Origin: DATKWD01 sp035529695
Lineage (GTDB): Bacteria; Actinomycetota; Acidimicrobiia; Acidimicrobiales; Salinilacustritrichaceae
Direction: 5' to 3'
NCBI GenBank assembly: GCA_035529695.1
Contig: DATKWD010000019.1
Span: 1 to 64,000, forward strand
DNA: 64,000 nucleotides
Made by a program: the position numbers and the translations under genes. Shown here in pieces: positions 45,212 to 54,434 of this stretch; position 1 is the first letter of the stretch, and every line of letters begins with the position of its first letter. The notes under the pieces are model-generated. The model searched no databases. It saw only the letters and a program-made list of their open reading frames with translations, and was not told the DNA's origin.

Positions 45212-46312
45212 TCAGAGGAGGGCCAAGACCTTGGCGACGGTTCTGGCTGCTTCGCCACCTTCTTCGATCGCCAGATCGAGCGCTGCGGTGACATCGAGAT
45301 CGTCCATCAGGAGCTCACATGCCTTGAGCGTCGTTGCCTCGGTGCCGCCGGGCCGACCGGCGGCATTCCACAGGGACTCGAGACGCTCGGAAGCGCCGTC
45401 GAGTTGTGGCTCGTCGAAGTCCCAGTCGTCGTGCCACGGACGATCGATGAGGTGAAGGCGGATGGCCTGGGCTGGCCAGCGCTGGAGGAGATCGTCGACG
45501 AAGACCAGATTGCCGGTTGACTTGGCGACCTTCTCGCCCCCTCGCGTGACGGTGCCGACGTGCATCCACGAGCGGACGAAGGGCGCCACGCCCGTCGCAG
45601 CCTCGACGATCGCCTGCTCGTAGGCGTGGTGCGGGTAGGCCAGGTCGCAGCCCCCGGCGTGGACGTCGACCGACATCCCGAGGATCGACGTGGCCATCGC
45701 CGCACATTCGGCATGCCAGCCCGGCCGACCCGGACCCCAGGGGCTCTCCCACGCAGGTTCACCCTCGGCGGAGTGCTGCCAGATCGCGGCGTCGAACGGG
45801 TTGTCCTTGGCGGTGTCGTCGGTGCGACCTCCGCGGTCGCCGTAGGTGGCGAGCGCGTCTGCTTCGCTCAACCCCGATGACTGCCAGAGATCAGCGGCGC
45901 GGAAGAACACCGATCCGCCACGTTCGTACGCGACCCCACGATCGAGAAGGGCGCGGGCGAGGAAGATCACGTCGGTGACGTAGTCGCGGCTCTTGGGCTC
46001 GAATGCGGGTCGATCGACCCGCAGCTTGCGCATGTCCTCCTCGAACTGGAAGGTCTGCTGGGTCGCGAGCGCCTGCCAGGTGGTGTGGCGCGACGCTGCC
46101 TCCTCGATGAGGTGGTCGTCGATGTCGGTCACGTTGCGGACCACCTGTGGTTCGATGCCGACATGGGCGAGCACGCGGCTGAGCGTGTCGACCCACGTGA
46201 ACGTCGCGGCGTGGCCGATGTGGGTGGTGTCGTACGGCGTGATGCCGCACACGTAGATGCGAGCCCGGGCGAGGGTCGGAAGCGGCTGGGATCCGAGGCG
46301 TAGTTGCACCAC
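45212..46312 (-). CDS. mshC: Cysteine--1-D-myo-inosityl 2-amino-2-deoxy-alpha-D-glucopyranoside ligase (mycothiol synthesis)
   Basis: A 366-residue class I tRNA-synthetase-like ligase. It has the signature YVCGITPYDTTHIGHA, zinc-ligand elements (Cys in CGITPYD, HAECAAM, HH in YPHHAYEQA), and the KMSKS-equivalent EKVAKSTGN. MshC joins cysteine to GlcN-Ins in mycothiol biosynthesis. The CGITPYD motif separates it from CysRS. The GTG at 46312 is followed by a second GTG at 46309; a TACGCT box 6 nt before 46309 favours the latter. No other msh gene is in the window. Confidence 0.93.
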   Translation of the reverse strand: MVQLRLGSQPLPTLARARIYVCGITPYDTTHIGHAATFTWVDTLSRVLAHVGIEPQVVRNVTDIDDHLIEEAASRHTTWQALATQQTFQFEEDMRKLRVDRPAFEPKSRDYVTDVIFLARALLDRGVAYERGGSVFFRAADLWQSSGLSEADALATYGDRGGRTDDTAKDNPFDAAIWQHSAEGEPAWESPWGPGRPGWHAECAAMATSILGMSVDVHAGGCDLAYPHHAYEQAIVEAATGVAPFVRSWMHVGTVTRGGEKVAKSTGNLVFVDDLLQRWPAQAIRLHLIDRPWHDDWDFDEPQLDGASERLESLWNAAGRPGGTEATTLKACELLMDDLDVTAALDLAIEEGGEAARTVAKVLALL

Positions 46313-46315
46313 TGC

Positions 46316-46321
46316 AGCGTA
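46316..46321 (-). promoter_or_regulatory. -10 box (TACGCT) of mshC
   Basis: TACGCT on the minus strand lies 6 nt from GTG 46309 and 3 nt from GTG 46312, which favours the second GTG as the leaderless start. Confidence 0.35.
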
Positions 46322-46429
46322 GGCCGACCCCCCTCCCCGGAGCCCCCCGTGGTGTGGAATCAGGCTTCTCCGACGAACCAGATGTCGGGGGCGCTGGACA
46401 CTCCTGCCTCCTGCATGACCTCACGCAAC

Positions 46430-46435
46430 TACCGT
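46430..46435 (+). promoter_or_regulatory. -10 box (TACCGT) of the small conserved gene
   Basis: TACCGT overlaps an upstream in-frame GTG (46434) and ends 7 nt before the GTG at 46443. This favours 46443 as the real start. Confidence 0.4.
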
Positions 46436-46442
46436 GCCGACC

Positions 46443-46844
46443 GTGGTGCAACCTGCCCAACTCCTCGGTTCGACGCTCCGCTCGGTGACCGCCTCGTGGG
46501 AGGTCGTCGACGGCGTGCGGGCGACGGTGCCCAACCATGTCTGGCTCGATCTGAGCGAGGCGGGGCTGGTGCAGGTCGTGACGATGGGGCAGACCCTGGG
46601 CCTGGTGCACGAGGAGCCCTATTCCGGCTACTCGATGGGCAGCGACCGGGTCGAGGTCGAGACCGACGCCAACTCCGTCCCGGTCGAGCACTTCACCGGC
46701 TCTGCGGTCCTCGGGGCGAACGCGCTCGAGCGTGGATTCGTGCTGCAGTTCGCCACCGGTTCTGTCGCCTTCGCGAACGTCAACGACGAGCTGGCCATCG
46801 GACTGTGGCCCGACCCCGGCTGGGCTGAGCGCGGGGTTCGCTGA
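46443..46844 (+). CDS. Conserved-looking hypothetical protein
   Basis: About 133 residues, not recognised. It has no signal peptide or membrane helix. Acidic, beta-rich segments (VDGVRATVPNHVWLDLS, AVLGANALERGFVLQFATG) suggest a small globular domain. It ends one base before the convergent WS/DGAT stop. The start is inferred from the promoter-like box. Confidence 0.5.
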   Translation: MVQPAQLLGSTLRSVTASWEVVDGVRATVPNHVWLDLSEAGLVQVVTMGQTLGLVHEEPYSGYSMGSDRVEVETDANSVPVEHFTGSAVLGANALERGFVLQFATGSVAFANVNDELAIGLWPDPGWAERGVR

Positions 46845-48251
46845 TCAGCCGGGCGAAGGGGCTGCGGCCTCGAGTTCGTCGAGCGCGATCGCGATCCCCT
46901 CGGCGAGCACTTCGGGGTCGGGCACGGCCTCTGGGCAGACCATCAGCCCGAAGTCGATCGAGTCGCCGAAGGAGAAGACCGTGATGTTGAGGCTCATCCC
47001 CATCAGCAGCGGGCCCATCGGATACATCGCCTCGACCCGGCCACCCGCGACGTAGAGGTCGAAGGTCGGGCCGGGCACGTTCGAGATGACCACGTTGGAC
47101 GCGGGTGGGGTGACGTCGGCCAGCTTGTTGCGGGTGTACATGCGAGCCGCGAGTGCGAGGAGGCCCGGTGGTGTCGTCTCGGTCATGCCCATGATCTGGT
47201 GGGCCGCCATCGCCGTCCGCATCTCCTTGGCGTTCGTCGAGGACTGATTGATCACCCTGAGCCGCTCCGCTGGATCCTCGATGTCGCTGCCGAGGCTCAC
47301 GGTCATCGATCCGACCTTGTTGCCGACCGAGTCGTCGTCGCTCACTCGGAGCGACACGGGCACCTGGGCGAGCATGGTCGCCGACGGAGCCGCGTCGTGC
47401 AGCACGAGGTAGCGACGCATCGCCGACGAGCACACGGCGAGGATCACGTCGTTGAGCTTCACGCCGTACGCGTCCTTGACCGCCTTCACCCGTTCGAGCT
47501 CGATGCGCGCCGAGGCGAACTTGCGACGCGGCGACGGGTCGGTGTTGAACACCGTGCGAGGCGCGGTCATCGGCAGGCTCAGCGGCTTGTCTCGGTCGGT
47601 CAGCACCGGCATCGCGGCTGCCGCCTGACGGATCGACTGGTTCATGAAGCGGACCAGCCTGAACGGGGTCTTCCACGCGGTGTTGGCGATGGCTCGTCCG
47701 ACGAGCTCGATGTCACTCGGGACCCGCTCGTACTCGAGACGGTCCTTCTCGATGCCCGTCGGCCCACGGGGCTCGGGGGTCAGATCGAGCAGGACCTCCG
47801 CCAGGCCGGCGCCGCTGACGCCGTCGATCGTCGCATGGTGCATCTTCTGGAGGATGGCGACCTTGCCGCCCTCGAGACCTTCGATGACCCAGGCCTCCCA
47901 CAGCGGCCGACTCCGATCGAGCTGCCGGGCGATGAGGCGGCCGACCAGCTCGCTCAGCTCTGCTTGGCCACCGGGAGCGGGGAGGCCGACCCGATGGATG
48001 TGAAAATCGACGTTCACGTGCTCGGCCTCGACCCAGTGCGGGCGGTCGAGACCGAGTGGGGTCTCGATGAGCCGCCACCTCAGCTGCGGGATCTCGGGAA
48101 GCCGTTCGATGAGCAGCTCGCGGAAACGCTTGAACGACCAGCCGTCGGGTGCTGTCGAGGGGTCGACGATGATCAGCCCCGACACGTGCATGTGCCAGTT
48201 CGGAGTCTCGCCGTAGATGAAGGCGGCGTCCTGGCCACTCAGCTGTCGCAT
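46845..48251 (-). CDS. Wax ester synthase/acyl-CoA:diacylglycerol acyltransferase (WS/DGAT)
   Basis: A 468-residue acyltransferase: QLSGQDAAFIYGETPNWHMH at the N-terminus, the active-site HHATIDGVSGA (HHxxxDG), PLWEAWVIEGLEGGK, LNDVILAVCSSAMRRYL, and the C-terminal NVVISNVPGP and GMSLNITVFSFGD. The enzyme makes triacylglycerol or wax esters as storage lipids. ATG 48251 is chosen over a TTG at 48290. Confidence 0.92.
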   Translation of the reverse strand: MRQLSGQDAAFIYGETPNWHMHVSGLIIVDPSTAPDGWSFKRFRELLIERLPEIPQLRWRLIETPLGLDRPHWVEAEHVNVDFHIHRVGLPAPGGQAELSELVGRLIARQLDRSRPLWEAWVIEGLEGGKVAILQKMHHATIDGVSGAGLAEVLLDLTPEPRGPTGIEKDRLEYERVPSDIELVGRAIANTAWKTPFRLVRFMNQSIRQAAAAMPVLTDRDKPLSLPMTAPRTVFNTDPSPRRKFASARIELERVKAVKDAYGVKLNDVILAVCSSAMRRYLVLHDAAPSATMLAQVPVSLRVSDDDSVGNKVGSMTVSLGSDIEDPAERLRVINQSSTNAKEMRTAMAAHQIMGMTETTPPGLLALAARMYTRNKLADVTPPASNVVISNVPGPTFDLYVAGGRVEAMYPMGPLLMGMSLNITVFSFGDSIDFGLMVCPEAVPDPEVLAEGIAIALDELEAAAPSPG

Positions 48252-48344
48252 GGTCGAGAACGGTACGGGGTTCTCGGCGGGTTCGCGCAAGGGCGCGACG
48301 AGTCACGAATCGACCTTGCTCGGGCTCTCGGGCACACTGCACAG

Positions 48345-50879
48345 GTGCGGCCGCTCGTGGACTTCCTTCCGGCGGGCCCGGGAGCATCGCCGTCAGATGT
48401 GGCCGAGTCGATGATCGAGTGGGCGGCCGACCGCGATCTCGACCTCTACCCTCACCAGGAAGAGGCGATCCTCGAGTTGCTGGCGGGGAATCATGTCGTG
48501 CTCGCCACGCCGACCGGCTCGGGGAAGTCGCTGGTTGCACTGGCGGCCCACGCCGAGGCGGTCGCGCTCGGTGGCCGCAGTTGGTACACGGCCCCGGTCA
48601 AGGCATTGGTGTCCGAGAAGTTCTTCGAGCTCTGCGAGCAGCTGGGGCCGGCCAACGTCGGCATGATGACCGGCGACACGACACTCAACGCCGACGCGCC
48701 GGTGGTGTGCTGCACCACCGAAGTGCTGGCGATGTCGGCGCTTCGCAGCGGACCCGCCCTGGTGGCCGACACGGTCGTGCTCGACGAGTTCCACTACTAC
48801 GGCGAGCCCGATCGAGGCTGGGCATGGCAGGTTCCGCTGCTCGAACTGCCGCAGGCGCGCTTCCTTCTGATGTCGGCGACGCTCGGCGATGTCGGGTTCT
48901 TCGTCGACGATCTCACGGCTCGGACCGGTCGGCCGACCGTGGTGATCGACGACGCGGCCCGACCGGTGCCACTTCGGTTCGACTATCGGCGCACGGTGCT
49001 GCACCACACGATCGAAGAGCTGTTGAAGGCTGACGCCGCGCCGCTCTACCTGGTGAACTTCACCCAAGCCGACGCCGTCGCGCAGGCCAATGCACTGGCG
49101 TCGGTCACCAAACTGGGACCAGATGACAAGGCGCTGGTGGCCGCCGAACTGGCCGAGATCAAGATGCCTCCCGGGTTCGGCCGCGACCTCGCCCGCCTGC
49201 TCCGCAACGGGATCGGGGTGCATCACGCGGGGATGCTTCCGAGACACCGTCGGCTCGTCGAACGTCTCACGCAGACCGGTGCACTGAAGGTCGTGTCCGG
49301 GACCGACACGCTGGGGGTGGGGGTCAACCTGCCGATCCGAACCGTGGTGTTCTCCCGGCTCTACAAGTTCGACGGCAAGGAGTCGCGGCTCTTGAGCGCC
49401 CGCGAGTTCCATCAGATCGCCGGACGAGCGGGGAGGGCCGGCTACGACACCGAGGGCCTGGTCGTGGCCCAGGCACCCGAACACGAGGCCGACTTCGAGA
49501 ATCAGAAGGCCAAGGCCGCCGGCGACGCCAAGAAGCTCCGCAAGGTGTCGAAGCCGTCGCCACCTCGGGGCTTCGTGCACTACGACGAAGACACCTTCAC
49601 CCGTCTGCAGCAGCAAGCGCCCGAGAAGCTGGAGTCGTCGTTCAGGGTGACGCCCGCCATCCTGCTCCACCTCCTCGACCGACCGGCCGATCCGTGGGTC
49701 ACCGCCAAGAAGCTCTTCCTGGACAACCACGAGCCGCGGTCACGGCAGCGGCGGCAGGTCCGTCGTGCGATCGGCCTGTTCCGAGCGCTGCGAGACGGGG
49801 GCGTCGTGGAGGTGCTCGACCAGCCGCTGGCAGACGGCCGTCGCGTCGTCGTCGATCGTGAGCTGCAGGAGGACTTCGCCCTGAACCAGCCGCTCGCTCC
49901 GTTTCTCCTGTCGGTCCTTCCGCTCCTCGACCGGGACGACGATCGGTATGCGATGGCGTTGCTGGCCGTCGTCGAGTCGGTGCTCGACGATCCTCGGCCC
50001 GTGCTGCGGGCCCAACAGGACAAGGCACGGACCAGGGCGATCGACGAGATGAAGGCGGCCGGCGTCGACTACGACGAGCGGATCGAGCGGCTGAACGACA
50101 TCACCTGGCCGAAGCCGCTTGCCGACGAGTTGTACGAGGTGTTCGACCGCTGGCGGGTCGATCATGCATGGATCGACGGGGCGAACATCTCGCCCAAGGG
50201 AATCGTCCGCGAGATGTGGGATGACGCCATGGACTTCCACACCTTCGTGCGCACCTACGGATTGAAGCGATCGGAGGGCACGCTCCTTCGCTACCTCAGT
50301 GACGCCTACAAGGCCATCGTGCGCACCGTTCCCGACGAGGCGAAGTCGGACGAGGTCTGGGACATCGCAGACTGGCTCGAGGGTGTGATCGCCCAGACCG
50401 ACTCGAGTCTCATCGACGAGTGGGAGGCGCTGCGAGACGGCGATGGCGAGGCCCTGGCCGACGTTGCCGCTGCATCGGCAGTGGCCACCGAGCCTGTCCG
50501 GATCACCACGAGGGAGGGTGCCTTCCGGGCCCTCGTCCGGACACGGGTGTTTCGGTGGGTCCAGTTCGTCGACCGACGGGCATGGGACGAGTTCGCCATC
50601 GATCTCGACGAGGCGGGCGACCGGTCGTGGACCGCGGCGAAACTGGACGCCGTCTTCGAGCCCTATTTCGCCGAACACGACCACGTCGGGATCGATGCCG
50701 ACGCCCGCGGCCCGCGTCGGTTCGTCGTCACCGAATCGGGTCGGGTCTGGCAGGTGGCGCAGGTGCTGGCCGACCCCGAGGGCGATGACGAGTGGCGTCT
50801 CTCGGTCGAGATCGACCTCGAAGCTTCAGACGACGCCGGGGAACTCCAGGCCAGGTTGGTCGGATTGACCCGGACGTGA
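48345..50879 (+). CDS. DEAD/DEAH-box helicase with DUF3516 C-terminus
   Basis: An 844-residue superfamily 2 helicase of the Ski2/Mtr4-like branch: YPHQEEAILELL (Q motif), TPTGSGKS (motif I), LDEFHYYGEPDRG (motif II, DEFH), MSATLGD (motif III), TDTLGVGVNLPIRTVVF (motif V) and QIAGRAGRAGYD (motif VI). The C-terminal half matches DUF3516 in actinobacterial helicases, probably acting on RNA. GTG 48345 follows a CACACT box by 6 nt. Confidence 0.88.
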   Translation: MRPLVDFLPAGPGASPSDVAESMIEWAADRDLDLYPHQEEAILELLAGNHVVLATPTGSGKSLVALAAHAEAVALGGRSWYTAPVKALVSEKFFELCEQLGPANVGMMTGDTTLNADAPVVCCTTEVLAMSALRSGPALVADTVVLDEFHYYGEPDRGWAWQVPLLELPQARFLLMSATLGDVGFFVDDLTARTGRPTVVIDDAARPVPLRFDYRRTVLHHTIEELLKADAAPLYLVNFTQADAVAQANALASVTKLGPDDKALVAAELAEIKMPPGFGRDLARLLRNGIGVHHAGMLPRHRRLVERLTQTGALKVVSGTDTLGVGVNLPIRTVVFSRLYKFDGKESRLLSAREFHQIAGRAGRAGYDTEGLVVAQAPEHEADFENQKAKAAGDAKKLRKVSKPSPPRGFVHYDEDTFTRLQQQAPEKLESSFRVTPAILLHLLDRPADPWVTAKKLFLDNHEPRSRQRRQVRRAIGLFRALRDGGVVEVLDQPLADGRRVVVDRELQEDFALNQPLAPFLLSVLPLLDRDDDRYAMALLAVVESVLDDPRPVLRAQQDKARTRAIDEMKAAGVDYDERIERLNDITWPKPLADELYEVFDRWRVDHAWIDGANISPKGIVREMWDDAMDFHTFVRTYGLKRSEGTLLRYLSDAYKAIVRTVPDEAKSDEVWDIADWLEGVIAQTDSSLIDEWEALRDGDGEALADVAAASAVATEPVRITTREGAFRALVRTRVFRWVQFVDRRAWDEFAIDLDEAGDRSWTAAKLDAVFEPYFAEHDHVGIDADARGPRRFVVTESGRVWQVAQVLADPEGDDEWRLSVEIDLEASDDAGELQARLVGLTRT

Positions 50880-50960
50880 CCGCATCTGTGGTGGAAGACG
50901 GACCGGAATCGGTCGAAGATGACCCACGGATGCGGTTCCCTGTCGCTTCGGTCGGGGAGT

Positions 50961-51482
50961 TCAGGTTCGCCTGAGGCGGCGGCGCCAGGCTGCGATCTGA
51001 TCTGCGACCGGGTCTTCGATCGGCCGGGCCGGGGGCAGGTCGCTCGACAGCACGGGCTGCGGCAACTCGCCCTCGTCGGCGTTGTCGTCCGCCGAAAGGT
51101 CGGGGTCTGGCGCGTCCGAGGGCTCGTCGGGCTCGTCGGGCGCGAGTCGGGTCCAGGCGCCGTCCGCGAAGCGGAAACGGTCACCTTCGGTCGGCGGTGG
51201 GGCGATGCTGTTGCCGTGTTCGACCAGCGTGCTCGGGACGAGGCGCCCTTCGATCGGCTCGTAGGTGTGCGACATCTGCGACCACCGGGTCCAGTGGCCC
51301 ATCCACTTGAAGATGACCGGCGGATGAGCCTCGTCTTCCTCGGGGCGCCGCTCCTCGGCCATCCATTCGGCCATCCACTCGGCTCGGATGGTCTCGGGCG
51401 TGGCCTCGTCCTCGAACGGCATCCGGCGCGTGCGCCGACCGGAGAACGCGGTGATCCAGCCCATCACCGTCGAGGGTTCCAT
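50961..51482 (-). CDS. Hypothetical protein with Trp-rich core and acidic tail
   Basis: A 173-residue protein, not recognised. The N-terminal half is Trp/Glu-rich (EWMAEWMAEERRPEEDEA, IFKWMGHWTRW), and the C-terminal half is low-complexity and acidic (PDEPDEPSDAPDPDLSADD). No signal peptide or helix is visible. It lies downstream of the tldD/tldE pair on the same strand and could share their transcript. Confidence 0.5.
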   Translation of the reverse strand: MEPSTVMGWITAFSGRRTRRMPFEDEATPETIRAEWMAEWMAEERRPEEDEAHPPVIFKWMGHWTRWSQMSHTYEPIEGRLVPSTLVEHGNSIAPPPTEGDRFRFADGAWTRLAPDEPDEPSDAPDPDLSADDNADEGELPQPVLSSDLPPARPIEDPVADQIAAWRRRLRRT

Positions 51483-51513
51483 TTTCGCCGTGGAGCTTCC
51501 AGCCCCGACACGG

Positions 51514-52842
51514 CTACAACGTGAAGGTCATGGCTTCGACGAGGGCACCCGGGACACGGTGACTCATGGTCGATCGCCCACCGTAGGTGCCCGGATCGAG
51601 GATCATCTCGGCCGTGTCGGTGAGGCCGACGAGGCCGTCGCCCAGCAGGTGGAAGATCGAGTCGTCGAAGCGCAGGACATTGACCGGGGCGACGATCTCG
51701 CCGTCCTCGACCCAGAACGTCGCGAACCGGGTCATGCCGGTCAGGCGACCAGCGGCCCGATCCGAGAAGTTCAGATACCACAGGTTCCCGACGTAGAGGC
51801 CGGTGCCGAGCGCATCGAGTTCGGTCCCGGTCGGGATCGCACCCGCGCTGAGCGCGACCGACACTGGTGACTCGTGGCTCTCGGCGCCATTCGTCGCGAC
51901 GCCGTACTCCTGCGCCGAGCGCGGAGAGACCAGATGCCCGCCGGAGGAGCCTCCGTCGATGAGGACGACTTCGTCGGGACGAGTGAAGCCGTCCGACTGG
52001 AACGCCGGTGCCGCCCCACCAGCGGTGTCCTCGGTGATCGTGACCCCGGGGTGGAGCGTTGCGCCCTCGGTCACCATTCGCAACAGCGGCGTGCGTCTGG
52101 TTCGGTGCGCTCTGAGACCGAAGCCGCCCCACGAGAGCATGTCCATGATCTCGACCATCGCTGCCGGCGCCAGGAAGGTCCGATACCTGCCGGGTTGCAG
52201 GTCGATCGGTTCTCGGGCGAGGGCGTCGAGTTGCCTCGCCGACCAGGCGATCTTGGCGTCGAAGGCATCGTCGTCCCAGGACGTGCCCGCGTAGCCGTTC
52301 TTCGCCGCCTTGTCGGCGCGGAGGTAGAAGCTCCAGTCGAAGTTGAACGTCGCACCACGAAACCAGTGGCGTTGACCGAGCGAGCTGGCGTACCCCGAGA
52401 AGATGTCGCCGGATGCGTAGATGCCCGCGAGGTCACGACCCGCGGATGCGTCGAGCACCCGGTCGACGGCGCCGGTGCCGTCGGGGATGTCGCTGGGGCG
52501 CTCGTCGGTGGTCGACGGCTCGTCGGTCGCATAGAGCAGGTAGGGATCTTCGGGAACGAGACCGACCTGATCGCGCAGTTCCGCGAGCAGTGAGCCGACC
52601 CGGCCGCGGTCGAGTTCGTCGTCCTCGCTCAGACTGACCGACCCGGACGTGTGACGCTGTCCGTCGATCAACTCGAGCTCGACGGAGCGTTGCCTGACCG
52701 AGCCCGCCTGGCGCACCGACGCGCCGTTGAAGCGGATGAAGTCGCTGTTCTCGCCGTCGAATCGGGCGAGCAGGATCTCGTCGCCCTCGAGCTGCGACTT
52801 CGCCCACCCGACCAGCTCCTCGAACCGCTCTCGGGAACTCAT
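51514..52842 (-). CDS. TldE/PmbA family metallopeptidase-related protein
   Basis: A 442-residue protein of the TldD/TldE family: ENSDFIRFNGASVRQAGSV near the start and VSVALSAGAIPTGTELDALG, TRFATFWVEDGEIVAPV in the C-terminal half. It lacks the zinc HExxxH of TldD, as expected for the TldE (PmbA) partner. TldD and TldE form a peptidase that trims unfolded peptides, including modified peptide precursors. It starts about 70 nt after tldD. Confidence 0.85.
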   Translation of the reverse strand: MSSRERFEELVGWAKSQLEGDEILLARFDGENSDFIRFNGASVRQAGSVRQRSVELELIDGQRHTSGSVSLSEDDELDRGRVGSLLAELRDQVGLVPEDPYLLYATDEPSTTDERPSDIPDGTGAVDRVLDASAGRDLAGIYASGDIFSGYASSLGQRHWFRGATFNFDWSFYLRADKAAKNGYAGTSWDDDAFDAKIAWSARQLDALAREPIDLQPGRYRTFLAPAAMVEIMDMLSWGGFGLRAHRTRRTPLLRMVTEGATLHPGVTITEDTAGGAAPAFQSDGFTRPDEVVLIDGGSSGGHLVSPRSAQEYGVATNGAESHESPVSVALSAGAIPTGTELDALGTGLYVGNLWYLNFSDRAAGRLTGMTRFATFWVEDGEIVAPVNVLRFDDSIFHLLGDGLVGLTDTAEMILDPGTYGGRSTMSHRVPGALVEAMTFTL

Positions 52843-52912
52843 CGCACGCCCCGACCCGCCGTTCTGGAGAACACATGGTGTCGCAGACAACGAGATCCGT
52901 GCTCCAGAACGG

Positions 52913-54340
52913 TCACTTCGCACCGCCGAACACGGCGACGTCGGAGAAGCGACAGGTGGGTGAGGCATGCCCGACCCGGATGACCTGGTTCGGCTCGCCC
53001 TTGCCGCAGTTGGCGACGCCCATCACCGTGAAGTCGTCGGCGACGCCTGAGAGATTCCGCCAGAAGGTCGCCGAGATGCCCCGGTAGTTCGGGTTGCGGA
53101 CGATGTCGCCGATCTCGCCGTCGGAGATGACTCGGCCGAGTTCGCAGCCGAACTGGAACTTGTTGCGGCTGTCGTCGATCGACCAGGAGACGTTCGTCTC
53201 CATCAGCACCCCGTGCTCGATCTCGCCGATGAGTTCCTCGACGCTGGACGTACCCGGCTCGACGTTGAGATTGGCCATCCGGTCGATCGGTGGTCGGTTC
53301 CAGCTGCTCGCGCGGCTGTTGGCGACGCCGTCCATCGCTGCGCGCTCCTGCGAGATCGATCCGCCGAGCGGTCGAACGAGGACGCCATCGCGGATCAGAT
53401 GGTGACATTCCGACGGAGTGCCGTCGTCGTCGAACGCCGAGCTCGCCACCTCGCCGCGAACCGTCGGGTCGTAGGTGACGTTGAGGAGTTTCGAGCCGTA
53501 CTGGTACGAGCCGAACATGTCGAGGCTCACGAAGGTGGTGCCGGCGTAGTTCCGCTCATCGCCGAGGATGCGATCCAGCTCGAGGGGATGTCCGATCGAC
53601 TCGTGGATCTGGAGCGCCATCTGATCGGGCGCGAGGACCAGGTCCATGTTCCCCGTCGGGCAGTTGGGAGCGTCGAGGAGTGCGATCGCCTCTTCGGCAA
53701 TGCGTGGAGCGGCGTCGGCGAATCCGTGCCGGTCGAGGACCTCGACTCCGCCCTGACCACCGAGCGCACCCGCGCCGAAGCTGCGGGTCTGGGTGTTCGA
53801 GCCCTCGTTGGCCACGACACTCAGGTTGGGGAACACCTGGTGATGGTGCTGTTCGACCCGACCTCCGCCGTTGGTGAGGATGAGCGTGTCGGTCTCGATC
53901 GTCCAGATCCGGGCCGACCGTTCGACGATGCGTTCGTCGATGGCCAGCCGTTCGGACTGCTCGGTCAGCAGGGCGATGCGATCGGCGAGGCCCACCTCGT
54001 TCCACGGTCGTTCGACTGGTGAGGTGTACGAACCGGTCGGGTGGGCGAGTGGCGGTGCCGCCAGCACGCTTCGGCCGGTCGTGATCTCGGCCCACTCCGA
54101 CGCCCGCTTCGCTGCCAGGGACAAGCCCGACGGGGTGAGGTCGCTTGTGGCGGCGTAGCCCGCACCTCCCCCCTTCCAGACACTGAACATCACCCCGGTG
54201 TCCTTGGCCGTGCGGACCGGTTCGGAGATGCCCTGACGCACATGCACCAGCTGACTGCGCTCCTCGACGAACCGGGCCGACGCGTAGCCGGCGTCACTCG
54301 GCAACGAGTCGCGAAGCAGCTTCTCGAATACGGCATCCAT
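52913..54340 (-). CDS. tldD: Zinc metallopeptidase TldD
   Basis: A 475-residue protein with the zinc motif HESIGHPLELDRI (HExxxH), GAGALGGQGGVEVLD, and the C-terminal VANCGKGEPNQVIRVGH that carries the third zinc ligand region. It pairs with TldE downstream. ATG 54340 has TACGGT 8 nt upstream. No recognisable ribosomal peptide precursor is visible near the pair. Confidence 0.9.
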   Translation of the reverse strand: MDAVFEKLLRDSLPSDAGYASARFVEERSQLVHVRQGISEPVRTAKDTGVMFSVWKGGGAGYAATSDLTPSGLSLAAKRASEWAEITTGRSVLAAPPLAHPTGSYTSPVERPWNEVGLADRIALLTEQSERLAIDERIVERSARIWTIETDTLILTNGGGRVEQHHHQVFPNLSVVANEGSNTQTRSFGAGALGGQGGVEVLDRHGFADAAPRIAEEAIALLDAPNCPTGNMDLVLAPDQMALQIHESIGHPLELDRILGDERNYAGTTFVSLDMFGSYQYGSKLLNVTYDPTVRGEVASSAFDDDGTPSECHHLIRDGVLVRPLGGSISQERAAMDGVANSRASSWNRPPIDRMANLNVEPGTSSVEELIGEIEHGVLMETNVSWSIDDSRNKFQFGCELGRVISDGEIGDIVRNPNYRGISATFWRNLSGVADDFTVMGVANCGKGEPNQVIRVGHASPTCRFSDVAVFGGAK

Positions 54341-54348
54341 GCGGGCGC

Positions 54349-54354
54349 ACCGTA
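54349..54354 (-). promoter_or_regulatory. -10 box (TACGGT) of tldD
   Basis: TACGGT on the minus strand ends 8 nt before the tldD ATG. Confidence 0.5.
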
Positions 54355-54434
54355 GACCCCAGGCCGGCATCGTCACGCCGCACAGCGGCGCACCTGAATC
54401 GGTGCCAGGCCCGATCGCTGCGAGACTGGTCACG

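Noticed and set aside
51514..54340. RiPP biosynthetic cluster around tldD/tldE
   Set aside because: No small precursor-like frame, modification enzyme or exporter was found beside the pair; it is probably the housekeeping peptidase.
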